Below, piece after piece: positions 33,331 to 47,359 of a stretch of DNA of 64,000 nt. The DNA is from Ochotona curzoniae (lineage: Eukaryota > Chordata > Mammalia > Lagomorpha > Ochotonidae). The translations under genes were made by a program, and so were the position numbers. Where the stretch lies: positions 19,418,707-19,482,706 of the forward strand of contig NW_024467121.1 in NCBI RefSeq assembly GCF_017591425.1, in the 5' to 3' direction. The notes beneath the pieces are model-generated. The model was not told the origin of the DNA. It worked only from the letters and a program-made list of their open reading frames with translations, and did no database searches. Numbering within the stretch: the stretch's first letter is position 1; each line of letters opens with the position of its first letter.

Positions 33331-33604
33331 TTCTGATACCTGGGAGGCTGGACCTACCAATAGGGATCACTTGAAAGGCCAGTTCTTCCTGCTGGGATCA
33401 CACATTCCGAGTACCCAAACAGTCCTCTTTATCAAGAGAAATCCTCATAAAGCCGATTTTCTCAAGTGCAGAATCCACTTAGCTCACTTCCTCTCCACAG
33501 ACCCACCACCAGGGAAATACACTACAATGAATGTGGCTCACACTCACTCAACCAATGCCAAAACAACGAAACAAAGCTGCACAGTGGATGTTTCTCACTC
33601 AGAA

Positions 33605-35274
33605 GTTTCCAGCACATTTTATTTTGCGTGCCACTGGCTTGTGGCTCTCAAGGACCAGCATTTGTATCCATCCCTACAAAACGTCCAGGCAACTTGAGCT
33701 TTTGCAGCAGCCTCTCATGCACCTCAGGCGCAGTTCTGTGTTCATGTAGGGAAGCTGCTTCAGTTCCTGCAGCAGGGCGCAGCCACCTGACGCCTCTTCC
33801 AGTGAGCGTCCTCTCTCCCTTGCTGGATCCTCTGGCAGGAAGCAGACAGGTCCACAGGTACAGCGGCTCTTGTGCTGTGAGCAGGAAGCATTCAGGGCCT
33901 GGGCGGAGGGCATGAGACCTTTGCTGATGGGGAATGACCCCGGAGGGCTCAACGTCCCTGTGCTCCACACCACAGGAGTTTCCTCCTGGGTACCAGGTGA
34001 CAATGTAAGGAAGCCTCTGATTTTTAGCAACACAGTAACACCTGTTTAGATAGCCTGTTTGTTCTAGAACTACAAAATTCAATTCAAGAAAATATAGGTC
34101 CCATGAAAGACTTCGAAGTTTTATAAAACTAAAATCTAGTTTTCCCCTGATAAATTGTATTTCAGGCAAAACCCTCCCAAGGCTTCTAAAATAATATCAA
34201 AAGGAGTATCTGATTATACAAGAGCAATTTAAAAAATTAAATATTTATTTGAATAACAAGTTTTCGTTTGAGCTGCAATGTTAGCAATGCCAGTTTTTAA
34301 CACAGATCACAAAATGCATGCACAACAAAAGGACTGGTGCAAGGGGCAAAATAATGCTAAGAATTAGGCTAAATAAGCTGCTGATTTTAACAAAAGGCTT
34401 GTGATCACTATACAAAATATAAAATGTATTAAACACTACCATCCACAACAGTCTTTATTGTTGATTATATTTAAAAATTATTTGCGTAATTATATATTGA
34501 ATCGCAAATGAGTATTATACACGAACCCCCTTTTGGAAGGCAATTCCTCGTTGCACTATAGAACATCTAATTACATTGCAAAAAGTATCCTTTTTTTGGC
34601 TACTGATAAAATAATTAATGATACTACTGTAAATACCAGGAAGGCTACAAAAAAAATAAAGAAATAAAATTTCTTTTTCGTCTTCAAAGTGCTTTTCATG
34701 CAGAGTGAAGCACTTGACTTGCTGAACTAAATGCACTACTGCAGGATGTCCTGGGCCAGAGAGAGCTCTTGGGTGATCAGATTCAGAGCAATCATGCAAC
34801 CCTCTTATAGCTTGGAAGCCATCATGTCACACTTACCAAATCCTTCTTTCCAGAATGCCACTCAAAACACTTAAAAAATGATGAAACTTCTATGATAAAT
34901 ACACACAAAATGAAGACAAAAACTGCTATCGGACACTACTTACTGGTAGTGTCTGTGCTACATGAAAGCACCTTTAAAAAGAGCCTATGCGGCAAGAGAT
35001 AAGTGTCTAAAGATTCAAAATGAATCAACAGTATTGGATAACAATATAATTCTCAACTCAGAAGCTGCCTCAAGATTAGGTGCATCTTCAGTTAATGTAA
35101 CAGGAAAAAAAGGCCATGGGTTTAATTAATTGTATCCACTCACGAATCGACCTACGGTCACCAGATGTGTAGACACAATGAGATTTTTGTTGTTGTTTAT
35201 AGTCTTTAATTGAAGTGATGATAAAGGAAATAGATCTATTTAAAAACAAAATCAAACAGCTACCTCTGCCTAGA
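33605..35274 (-). other. SEPHS1: SEPHS1 3' UTR (extent inferred)
   Basis: Unique, repeat-free AT-rich sequence follows the stop codon. Minus-strand AATAAA hexamers occur at 34459-34454, 34249-34244 and 33623-33618; the last is taken as the distal end. Tandem poly(A) choice is plausible but unproven. Confidence 0.5.
33618..33623 (-). terminator. SEPHS1: Candidate distal SEPHS1 poly(A) signal
   Basis: Minus-strand AATAAAATGTGCTGG about 1.65 kb after the stop; degraded SINE sequence begins beyond it. Position only; no transcript evidence. Confidence 0.4.
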
Positions 35275-35489
35275 TTAAGAGGTGGCACCGGGCGTGGGGT
35301 TCACATTCTGAGTGGCCACTTGTGGTGCGACTTCGATGATCCGGGGTTTGTCTATGATTCTGGCGGTACGGTTGCCCTTCTCTACAATCCCAATAATCCA
35401 TGCTTGGTGACCTTCACCATATTTGGGGGACTTTATCTCTGCACAGAACCGAGCTGCTTGCTCACGTGGTAAACAGATTAGAAGGCCTC
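35275..35489 (-). CDS. SEPHS1: SEPHS1 coding exon 8 (residues 322-392 and stop)
   Basis: Encodes [20 protein letters not shown] to VNPTPGATS then TAA. Acceptor TTTATCAG|GAG. C-terminal nucleotide-lid region, essentially identical to human. Confidence 0.97.
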
Positions 35490-38400
35490 CTGATAAAGGA
35501 ATAAAGAGTGACCATTAGTTGTGACACTATAAGAGTACTTCCTTCCATCCTTCTTATGACACTTCTACCCATAGCCAAGTATAGCCAGGGGCTGCAGGCA
35601 GGCTGCACTGCCCATTTAGAATAATGTCCATTGGACAGCAGTTAAGCAATTCCTCTAAAACACATTTGCAACACATTTTAAAACTGGGAAATTAAGCAGT
35701 TTGTGACCCATGTAACACTATGTAGGAGTCAGGTGTCAGTACAGCCCCCTCGACAGCATGGGAGCTACCCTTAAGTAATTATAAACAAGAGCACGCCTCA
35801 CCTTTCCAAGAATGCATTCTGGCATTTTTTAAAATTTAAGACTCACGAAAGAGTGCATATTTCAAAAGCATGAGAGTTCTGGTCCTGACCATCATTATAA
35901 GAGAAGTATCAAATACAATAAACAACCATGTTGCAATTTCCCATAATTAAATTAAAAAATCACATCTTTTAAAGTGGAAATAATATAATCAGGAAATATT
36001 TTATGCTACACTAAAGACTCTGCATTAATTCACCCCACACTTACTCAGTACCCCAAGGTGGCTAACACTGTCCTGGCTGGGAAACTGCCTTCCTGGAGCT
36101 TACCTGTGGAAACTAAGTGAAAGCTGAGGAGTCCTCTCTATGCAAAGGCTAGGTGAGGCCTAAAACAGTCCTGAAAAACTCAGCCACTACACAGGGCTGA
36201 CAGGGCAGGCTCTGCTGTCTGAGAAACATGGTCCCTGCCTCTGGCTTCCAGTGGAATCCTCTGGAGACCCTAGGCACACCCAAGATCAATGCCCCACATA
36301 TTCTCAGGGTTGGGTCCAATTACATTCTCTTGGCGTGGTAAAAAAATGAAAGTTACAGATGAAATAAAAAACAGGGCCACTTACATGTTTCATTATCATA
36401 ATTTCAGATAAATAGCCCCAAAATACAGGTTGCTCCATTAACCTACAGGTAGTATAGTTTATTTTAAATGCTAAGTTTCCAGTGAAAATGCGGTAACAGC
36501 TGTTCTTCCCATACTCGCCTCTCCCACCCACCACCAGATTCTTGTGTCAAAAAGGAGAACACAGGTCACTCCAAATGCACACACAGGACGCTGAGGTCTG
36601 GAGGCCTGCAGCAGGAAGTGTGTTCATGGAAACCTGAGCTCACTCAGAGTGGTTCACACAGGACTGGGCCCACACCCTTGTACCTGATGTCTCCGGGCAG
36701 GTCCCATGCATGAGGCCAAACATGTTTCCACAGGCCTTGCTCACAGCAGCCATCTTAGCCAGCACAGGAAGGTTGTGAATCACAAATGACACCTCGTTCC
36801 TCTGCTGCTTGGCTAGGTTCTGTGCGTGGCCCAAAATCCCGAAGCCGGTGATGTCGGTGGCAGCATGGGCGTTGAATGTGTGCATGAGTCCTGCAGCTGA
36901 GAGAGCAGAGAGGTGACTGAGAAAAAGCACCTGCCTTTAACTCGCAATCTCACTGTTAATCAAAAAGCTCACCTTTGTGAGAGAGATGCCACACACAAAT
37001 AATGAAAATGAAGCATTATAAAGTCAACAAAACCCCAGTGAGACTCTCAAAGCTGACTTACTACAACCTGAACCTCCTGGAATCCATCAGCAGCTTCAAT
37101 TAGGAACAATGAGTTATACTGTAGTAAATTTAAAAACATCTAACCAGATTATGATTTCGGTGAAAGGTAAACCATGTGAAAGTCATCCTAAAACTAAGGA
37201 ACAGGGCTTTAAGAATGTATGACATAAAATCAAGGTACTCGGGGCTGGCCTTATGACAGAGTGGATAAAACTGCTTGCAATGCCAGCATCCCATCTGAGT
37301 GCCAATTCAAGTCCTGGCTGCACTACTTCTGATCCAGCTCCTTGGTAAAGGGGTTGGGAAAGCAACAGAGGATGATCGATGTTCTTGGGCTCCTGTGCCC
37401 ATGTGGGAGACCCAGAAGAAGCTGTAGGCTCCTGTCTTGAGCAGGGCACAGCTCCAGCCACTGAAACCATTCGGGGAGTAAACCAGAGGATGGAAGATCT
37501 CTGACTCTGCTTCTCTCTCTGTGAATCTGCCTTTTAAACAAACAAATAAACCTTAAAAACAAAAAAACCCAGGTCTTTCCCTGAAGATGAATTACCTGGA
37601 AGTTCAATTTCCTTCACACTGGAAAAAAAAAAAAGATTTATTTATTTTTATTGGAAAGGCAGATTTGCAGAGAGAAGGAGATACAGAGAAAAAGATCTTT
37701 CATTCGCTGATTCACTGCCCAAGTGATTGCCAGGGCTGGAGTTGTGCCGATCTGAAGCCAAGAGCCAGGAGCCTCTTCCAGGTCTCCCATGTGGGTCCAG
37801 GATCCCAAGGCTTTGGACCACTGTCTACTGCTTTCCCAGGCCACACGCAGGGAGCAGACTTCACTAAAGAAGGGGAGCGCTTTTGAGTTGAGAGAAAGTG
37901 GGTACAAAGTGTAGAGTGGCCATTAGTTTTAGCTGTGTCACCAACTGGCATCAGTGAGGTGTTAATCCTAGTACATTGCTATTCAAATCCAGCCTTTATA
38001 GCAGGGTTCACTCTTGGTGCTGGACTCTCGGTGTTCACCATCCTGCAGTGACATGTATCGAGCAACACAGTATCACACAGAATAATTTCACTGCCACTCA
38101 CAATCCTGGTGCTCTGGATATCTTTACTGTCTCTGTAGCTTGTTTTTCTAGAATGTTGTAGTTAGAATCATACTGTATACAGCCTCTTTAGATGGCCTCC
38201 TTTCACTTACTAATATGATTTTAAGTTCCCTCCACATCCTTTCATGCTAGATGACTCATTTCTTTTTCTTCTCAGCAATCCATACAGATGTGACAGTTCC
38301 CTTGTCTGTTAAGTGACTGGAGGACATTCCTGTTACTCCCAGGTTTTGCTTTTCTTATCAGAAACTAGTTGATCATACTTGTATGAGTCTGTCTCTGGGT

Positions 38401-41400
38401 TTTCTACTCCTACTCTAAGCTTTCCATAAAAACAAAAACAAATAAACAAATAAAATAAAACAAAAAAATTAGGCTGGTGCAGTGAACTAATCCTCAGCCT
38501 GCAAGCACTAGCATCCCATATGGGCACCAGTTCATGTCCCAGCTGCTCTACTTCTGTTTTAGCTCTCTGCTTATGGTTTGGAAAGACAGCAGAGGATGGC
38601 CCAAAGTCCTGGACTCTGCCCCGACGTGGGAGACCTGGAGGAAGCTGTTGGCATCAGACCAACCCAACTCAGGCTGTTGCGATCATTTGGGGAATGAACC
38701 AGCAAATGGAAGACTTCTCTGTCTCTCCTCTTTCTGTAAATATCTTTCAAAAAAATAAGTAAATCTTTAAAAACAAAACAAGCAGACAAAAAAACCCCAC
38801 AAAATTTTGATTTCAATACAAACTTCTGAGACACCAAGCTGAGACACTGCTTGGGGCACATGCAGCATCGTTTTACAGTATCTAGCTTTAAGTCCCAGCT
38901 CTGCTACTGATTCCAGGTTCCTGCTAAAGCACACACCCTCCTTCTCCCAGGAGGCAGAAGGGAATGGAATAAGTCCTTGGATTCCTGGAACTTGCCTCAG
39001 TTCCAGCTGCTATGGGGGCACTTGGGAGTTTAACAAGGAAACAGGAGAGCTTTGTCTCTATGCTTTCCAAATAAAATTATTTTTGGATGGTGTTCTCTCC
39101 CATTTTCTTACACAGTCCTACAATTTCCTCTCCTTCTCCCTGCCTGTGGCCTGGGAAAGCAGCAGAAGATGGCCCAAAGCCTTGGGACCCTGCACCCATG
39201 TGGGAGACCCATCACACCTTGCTGCATCCTTGTTTAAGGTTATCCACAGAATCTGTGTATATTCTCTTCTACTTATAAATATGACAAGTAGGTACAGGCA
39301 TGGAGCTTCCTAATTTGTATTAGGAAATCTTGATTAGGACCTTGACTAAGTCTTGAAATCAATTTCTGATAGCTGGTTCAGGAAAAGCTCAAGAAATCAA
39401 CTGAGGAAATTCTTTGTCTGAAGGGACAAGATTTCTAGATTTTATCTTCAATTGTCTTGAAGGTTCCTACAGGGATGTCATACAGCCTACACCCTCTGTT
39501 CATGGACACTATACATTATCCGTGTTTTTGCAAACTTCTTGTAAAACCCTTTGTAAATCATGCAATTAATGATAAGGGAGCAAACTATTACTCCCAGAAC
39601 ATAAACTATCTCAAACTGATTCTAAATGCAGATTTGTTTCCAAATCAGTCACACATGGCAGCCCCATCAACACTTTCCAGAAGCAGCTACCTTGGCAGTC
39701 AGAAGTTAGGACTTTGGGAGACGCATGAGAGGGGTTTCCTTCTTGTTTCTAGAATGGTCACTGCATTTCCTATACACACACAGATACCAGTAACAACTGT
39801 GAGCACGCGATGCTTTAGCTGCTCAATCAAGCAATCCTTGGAAAGCTTTTCTCTATGCCAATCACATAAAACACTCATCTGCACTGGGAGCACACAATGT
39901 ATTTGCATTCCCACCAGAGATCCATAGAACTACAAGCAGGTATCAAGAGCAGATGTTCTTCAGACACAAGTCCAATCTGATCCTTGGCCAGGTTCTCAGT
40001 TGAGAATGTATCTTTATATGTTTAAAGAGTTGTGGAGGTAAAAAATGCCCCATTCGCACTTCAAAGAACACGTGGCCCACTGGAGGGCCCTGCCCATACC
40101 TGTTCTGTTGAGCCTGGCCATATTCATCATTGCTTCCTGGTAAGCCAGCTCCACATCTTCTTGGGTGACCACTAATTTAATTTTATTCCATTTTTCAGGC
40201 TAAACATACAAGCATAGGTGAGGAAGAACAGAGGGGAAAATGTGGTTACTTTTTGAGCCACTGACAAGAAGAGCCGCTATTTTCTGAGTCACTTATGCTG
40301 TGGTTTTTTATGTATCTTCTGTTTCACTCTATAAGGTGCCAGCAATATGGTGTGTGAGATGCTGGCTGCCAACTTCCTATTCTTTTGATGGACAAAAGCC
40401 TTGTCATTAGTAAACTGTCAAGTCCCCAGATTCTCCTCCCATCTCTTTCATTGAACTGATGGCTTTCATCACTTGTATTACACTTTCACTCATTGTGACT
40501 GAATTTTAGGATTAAGGTATATCTCCATGTACAAAATGTGAAAACAACTTCAACTGCATTTGCACTGAGGATATCTCTGGGTGAGCCAACTGACCACCAA
40601 AGAAGGAATTTTTGTTTTCTTCTTCAAACTTCAACACACTCAGCATCATGGTGCTGGGTCCCTGGCCCACACTCATTATGGTCCAACAGCTGCCCTCATT
40701 CATGCCTTTATTTATTCATCTCAACCCACCACACCAACACAGCAATGACTTCTAGCTACCCTCAGCCATTGCCGTTTCTCCTTTGGATAAAACAATTGTT
40801 CTCAAGTCTGCGTCTATCTTTCCAAACAGCATTCTGTGCTGCCTAAGCAATATGTTCTTTAGTTGTTTCTGTCTGTAATAAGGCCATTATGCAGTACAAT
40901 CCTCAGAACTTGCCTTTTTTATCCAGTTCTCAGTATTTAAAAACCCTAGTCCCTTCATCTTTGCTATTCCCCCACCTTGCCTGCTAGATTACTCGGGCCT
41001 GGACAGTCCAACCCCGTGGATTATTGTCTGCAGTGGCCTTGTGGTCTGATTCACTTCTCTGCTCTGCTCAAGCTAAGATATACTCAGCTGATGAACAACA
41101 AAATTATTTATTATTCTTTTTCAACTGTTTCTCAGGACTGGTAATTTCAGTTGATAGTTGCACAAATTAAACACACTGATGTGAGAATATAATACCACCT
41201 TATTAAATTGAATTGTTACCATACAGTAATGAAAAAGATATTAAGTATGATAATAGCTCACTAGGAAAATGTCTCTGGAGACATATTCTATTCCAGATTT
41301 ATTCTACATGCGAGAATTATTTATTTCAATGTTCAGTTACTAGACAATTTTAAAAAAGATAAATCTAAATCTATGACAAGACAACTTCTAACTCCATGGT

Positions 41401-44400
41401 TAAAACTGTTTTAGAATCCATGTGTTATCTGTACCCCAAATACCTCACTTTTCACAAAATCTTTTCTGTTTTTAGTGACGTTTAAGATGTAATAGATGAC
41501 ACTATTTCAGCCCCAGATAAAGAGATCCAACCTCCAACTCTTATATTCCTGTGGTAAAAATTTTGAAGCTTTAATCTCAACCTGGCCTGTACCTACTTGA
41601 AATCTTCAGTACATGAAGTATTTGTTTAATGAAGAATACAGGTAATTGGGAGGATCTGTTTAAGGGCTTGACTGATAGTAAAAAGATCCTCACATTCAAA
41701 AGCCCTCCAACAAATTACCATGATCCTGAAAACTTAACTGGCTCCCTCACTGCAAGCAGATTCACTCACAATGTCCAGCCACTGATGCACTGCGACAGCA
41801 ACTTGTGTCCCCAGGGGTTTCGTTAACACCAACACATCTCCTGGCACTGCATTATCTGGCCTGAAAAAAGAAAAAGGGCATGTTCCAGTAAAGCTAATGA
41901 ACAAGATCAACTCATTACTATTAAAATGAAAGAGAGAAGGGCCAGTTTTGTGGCATCATAGATTAAGCTGCCATCTATGATGCCAGCATCCCCTAAGAGT
42001 GCCAGTCTGAGCTCAGCCAATCCACTTCTGATATGGTTACCTACTAATACACTTGGGAAAGCAGCTAAAGACGGCCCTTGCCCTTGGGCCCCTGTCCCAC
42101 ATGGGAGACCTCAAAGAAGCTCTTGTCTTTGGATTGGCCCAGCTCCAACCATTATGGCTATTTGGGGAGTGAACCAGAGGATGGGAGATCACCCCCTCTG
42201 TAAAATTTGCTTTCCAAATAATATTTGAAGCAGGGCAAATCATTTAGCCTTCAAAAGTTCCACTGGACCCTTCAGCCACAGATCAACATGTAATTTTCAT
42301 TACAGTCCCACCCATAATAAGCGAGAACACTTCCAAGGTTGACCAGGCAAGGATGAATACACAAAATGCATTATATTCCCTCAGCAGGCTACTCAGCCAG
42401 ACAAGAGAAAGCAGTACTGATTCACATTGAAACGGATGAACCTTGAAGACATGCGAAGGAATCAGACATAAAATTCCACCTATCTCATGTCTAGAACAGA
42501 CAAATCCCTGAGAGAAAAATATTCCTGTTTGCTAGAGGATGGGAAGGGGAGGAGGAGGAGTTGGCAGTGACTGCTAACTGATCCAACGATTCTTTTATTC
42601 AGAAGTGGTCAAAGGGGCAGACTTACAAATCTGCAAAAAACAAGACTATACTTTCAGGGATCATTTCTATAGTCTGTGATAAATCCGCAAAACAATGAAA
42701 TGTTATATGAAATTGTGTTACACTTTGAGACCTGAAACTATGAGTCTACCAGAAAGAAACAGGGAAATACTTCAAGGTGTTGGCACAGGCAGGGGTCAGA
42801 CCACAAAAGCACAGGCAACAAAAATGAAGACAGACAAATGGAATATCAAAGTAAGTATCTGACCAAGGATTAATACCTAATACATATGAAGATCTCTAAA
42901 AACTCAACAAAAGAAAATCCAATTAAGAAATATGCAAAAGATTTTAATTTCTCAGAAGAAAAGCAAATCATCAACTAAAATAGGAGAAAATGTTCAACAT
43001 CACTAGTCATCAGGGGATTGCAGATCAAAACCACAATGAAGTATCACCCCACCCTGTTAGTATAGCTATTATGGAAAAGACAACTATCAAAAGGCAGGCC
43101 GCCAAGGATATAGAGAAAAGAGAACCTTAAACACTGTTGGTGGGAATGCAAATTCAGCTTTTGAGGGAACAATATAGAGGTTCCTTACAAAACTAAAAAT
43201 AGATCTATCATAGTCCAGCTGTCACACTTTTGTGAATAAATTCAAAGGAAGTGAAGTCAGCACAGCACAGATGCCCGCCCTCCCACCTCAGTACTATTCA
43301 CAGGAGCCAACATAAGGAACAATCCACATGTCCTTCAAAGAAGGAATCAATAAACTGCAGTACACATCCACAGTGGAGTATTATTCAGTCCCCAAAAAGA
43401 GCAGAATCCTGACTTTTGCAACAAAGTGGATGGAACTGGAGATCATTATGTTAAGTAAAATAAGCCAGTCACAGAAAGGCAAATAAAATGTTTTATTTGG
43501 TGAAGTGGAAAAAAATTCCTAGAGGCTAGGAAAGGTGGGATAGGGGAGAAATAGATTCTATTTTTTTTTTTTTGTAATGAAGATTTTATTTATTTTTGTT
43601 GGAAAGGCAGATTTACTGATAGAAGGAAAGACAAAGAAAGATCTTCCATTTGCTGGTTTACTTCCCAAGTGGTTGCATAAGCTGGAGCAGAGCTGAACAA
43701 GTCAGGAGCCAGGAGCTTCCTCTGGGTCTCCCATATGGGTACAAGGCTCCAATACTTGGGGACATCCTCTACTGCTTTCTCAGGCCATTAGTGGGGAGCT
43801 GGCACTTGCAGGCAGAGGAGTAGGCAGTTTAGTCATCGCATTGGCCTTGAGAGAGAAGTTCTAGTGTTCAAACAGAAGTGAGTAGCTGCACAGGACAGTG
43901 CATAGGACTGTCCTTCGCAATACTATCTTACGTACCAAAAGAAGAATTGGAAGAGAGGGGCTGATTGTAGGCTCCAAACATAAAGAAGTGCAAAGACAGG
44001 CTGCCTCACTTGAGAGTGGCTTATAGGGAAATACTGCATTGCAGCCCATAAAAATGGGCACTGTATGTGAATGAAGCATTTTAAATAGTAAAATATTTCC
44101 AACAAATAAGTAAAAAGCAGGATGGGAGGGATGAAAACACTTCAAAACTAAAAACCTACCCTGGTGGGTGCTGTTGAACTGCAGATAACACCAGGAGTAT
44201 TGAAACATACACTTCAAATGGGTGTGTTGTACAGTGAGAGAGAGAAGGAAAACACCCAGATGGTGTGAAACAAAAACAAACTCACATGATAAATTCATTG
44301 GGCTGGCAGACAGTTGTAGCAACTCCTCCCAAAACGATCCAGGGGTTTAACACCGTTTGGCCACCTGTTACCGACGTTCCTGCTTCCTCTGCTGCATCTT

Positions 44401-47302
44401 TAAAGCCCTGTATAATTAGGGGGATCACTTTATCCCTTTCCTAGAGTTTAAAAGGATATAAAGGAGAAATCAATTTTATTTAAAACTCAGAAAACAGAGT
44501 TCTAAACTTACAGTCATAAAAAGGAACATAAAATACTAAAGGAAGTCTAAAAGTTTATAGACAGGGCACAGTATATGGCACAAAATGGCGAGCGAATATG
44601 CTGCATTTTATGTGCTGTATCAAAACCTGAACAATATTCTAGGTTATAACATAAAGGAAACCCAAACAACATAAGAGGAAAAGATGTCTGAATTGGTCCA
44701 TAAGACTGGCCTTAAGCCTGGTGACAATTAGAAATCAGCTCTCTAAAGATCCTTTCCTAGGCGAGGACCATACATGTGTAACTGCCCCCAGGTGAGCTGA
44801 TAGCTCAGCGAGGACTGCAGAGATGGGCTGTGGCTGAGACAGAACACCCACCCCATACCACAAAGGCCTTGCTGAGACCACCCATCGTGTACAACCAAAG
44901 ACAAGAGGATACGAGGGCAAAAAGGAACTCACAGAAAACTCAAGGGCATGACAGGGTCTATGGTTGCTGTCAGCAGTTACTCAAAGTTTAGAACCTGTCC
45001 AACTAATCTAATTTGGTTCCAATTCAGAGAGCAGGTACACTGCCAGTTGACAACACAGTAGTGCAAGCACATGAACACACACTGGGGGGCCAGCCTCCTC
45101 ACTGTCTTTATCGGGAAGAGCCCAGCCTGTGTGTCGCTGTGTATCTTGGGTGAGTAAGGGCAAGCCCAATTCACAGGCCTGGCTACAGTACTGCTATCAT
45201 GGCCTAAATTTAATTAATTAAAATAACCACTCAAAAATGCCTTGGTTTTACTCTACCTGAAAGAAAGGCAGGCAGCAGGTGGCAAGAATGAAAAGATGAA
45301 CCAGGCAACCTCTCATTCTAGTTTGGTGGCAACTGCTAAAAATCAGAGTGCCAGAAGGAACATGGAAGCAAAGTGGCCTGGGGCCCTGGCCTTCCTTATG
45401 TGAAACAACATGTACCCAAGATGATGGAAGCCAGCCTGGCTACTTACCCTGTCGGTCATTTTATTACTGACCCCGAGGAGCATCAGCATATTGTCACATT
45501 CCGTGACCCCCATGGCATAGAGGTCACTGAGGACATTGGCACATGCTATCCTGCCCTGGGGAGAGAGGAAAGAGGTGAGGACGCACACTGTGGATGTTCC
45601 ATCTGAAGAAACTGAGCATGAGCCCGGAGTGGCTGCCAAGGGCAGGTAGGACGGTCTAGAATGGCAGCCAATGGGCCCTCTGCAGACCTGCTAGTAGCTA
45701 CAGCCTCAGCACAGAGCCACTGCATGCCATGCCCACACAAGCCTTGACTCTAGCTCTGCTTTGTTCTGCACTTCTCTACCCTGTATATTAGAAGCAGGCC
45801 CACAAGTTATCTAGGGGAGAACACCCAGCAGGGAGGCATGTGAACTGAGGGTCTGGAAGACAGGGTTTGAAAAAAATCTGTCAACAGCTGTGTCCTTCCT
45901 GGGGCCTTGGAAATAGCCACCGATACTGAATGGAGACCACAAAATGTTGACATTATGGGTTGTGGAGGACATGGTTTATAAACATGTGGGTTATGTTTTG
46001 TAGCTTTTTCCAAAACTGTAAGAGACAAACAAGAAAAGTAACTTGGTTGAGGAAAAAAACAAACCAAAAAATAAAAAGAAAGAGTAACATCCAGGGCTTA
46101 AGTTAGTCTTCTAAAGAAAAAGAAGTATTTCCCAATATACTGTATCATCTTACTAGGAACTTTAACATAGTATTTAACAGAATTGAGACAATAAAACAAT
46201 TTATTAAAAATTGCAAACAACAACAAAAATAAAGTGTTTTACTGCCTTAGGAGATTTTGTAAATGTAAGTAGCCATTGTCTATCATTATAATTTCATCTA
46301 GACAGGAGGTAAGTATGGAGGATCCAATCCCAGAGCAGTACTATCATTTGCAGTGGCTGCCCAACTGCAAGCTTTGTTTCCTCCTGGGTCCTGGCAAATG
46401 GCCATGCAGCTCAACAACCTCCTGCGGTCCCACTCTTATACCACCAAGCCTCCTCTGCATGACTGACAGGTAATCTACAACCAGAAAGGCCAAATCACAG
46501 GGCAGGATGGCAACCATCTACTGTCCCCTTCAGTTCTGGCTGCTTCTTTTCTCAAATGCTTTTAAGAGATGCTAGGGAAAAGAAAAATGCATTGTGGTTC
46601 TAGCTACTTATGTCATCTGGTCTGCTGGGACACCTGTAGTCTGATTTACCATCTCAGTCTGTGGAAGCATGGTTCTTGGGAACTGAGGAATGTGCAGGGG
46701 GCATACAGGCTTGTCACTGGCCTGCAATGTGGAACCTTCCTCCACTTAGTTACCTCATGGCCTAAGCTCCTAGACCTGCAGCTGGAGCCCAGGGTCCTTC
46801 CACACAGGAAGGACACCTAGCATTTTACAATACATGGAATAGTCTCAACATCTCTATTGATCCCTCTTAGCTGGCAGAGAGGAAGTGTTAAAGGTTGGGC
46901 AGATTAAAGGGTTCCTAGCTACAACCAAGCACTGAAGAATTGAGAAACATCTAAAGCAGAGTATAGTTAGTAGCTAACAAACTTTAATCCAATGAACAGC
47001 TGCATCTCACACACAGCAGCATGTGACACAGCAGTGGGCAGCAGTGTGAATGAACGGGCAGGAGGAAGTACCATGTATCTGAATCAGGGTTCAAGCCCAG
47101 CAATAAAGCTGCTTTATTTTTGGGAAGAAATACTGAGGATCAGCCCAATTACAGAGCATACACTAGCCTGAGCTTAGAAATTCCAAAAAATAAAAAAAAA
47201 TTTTTAAAAATTTAAAAAAGGGAGGAGGGAAGGTACAAGTCAAGAAAGAAGAAAGTGACAAAAACTGTCACTCAAGAGACATGCCACTAAACCAGTAGGT
47301 GT

Positions 47303-47359
<57 letters not shown>

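Noticed and set aside
33257..34169. Overlapping 120-170-aa open frames right of the SEPHS1 stop
   Set aside because: They lie in the probable 3' UTR, on both strands, without domain features or conserved motifs.
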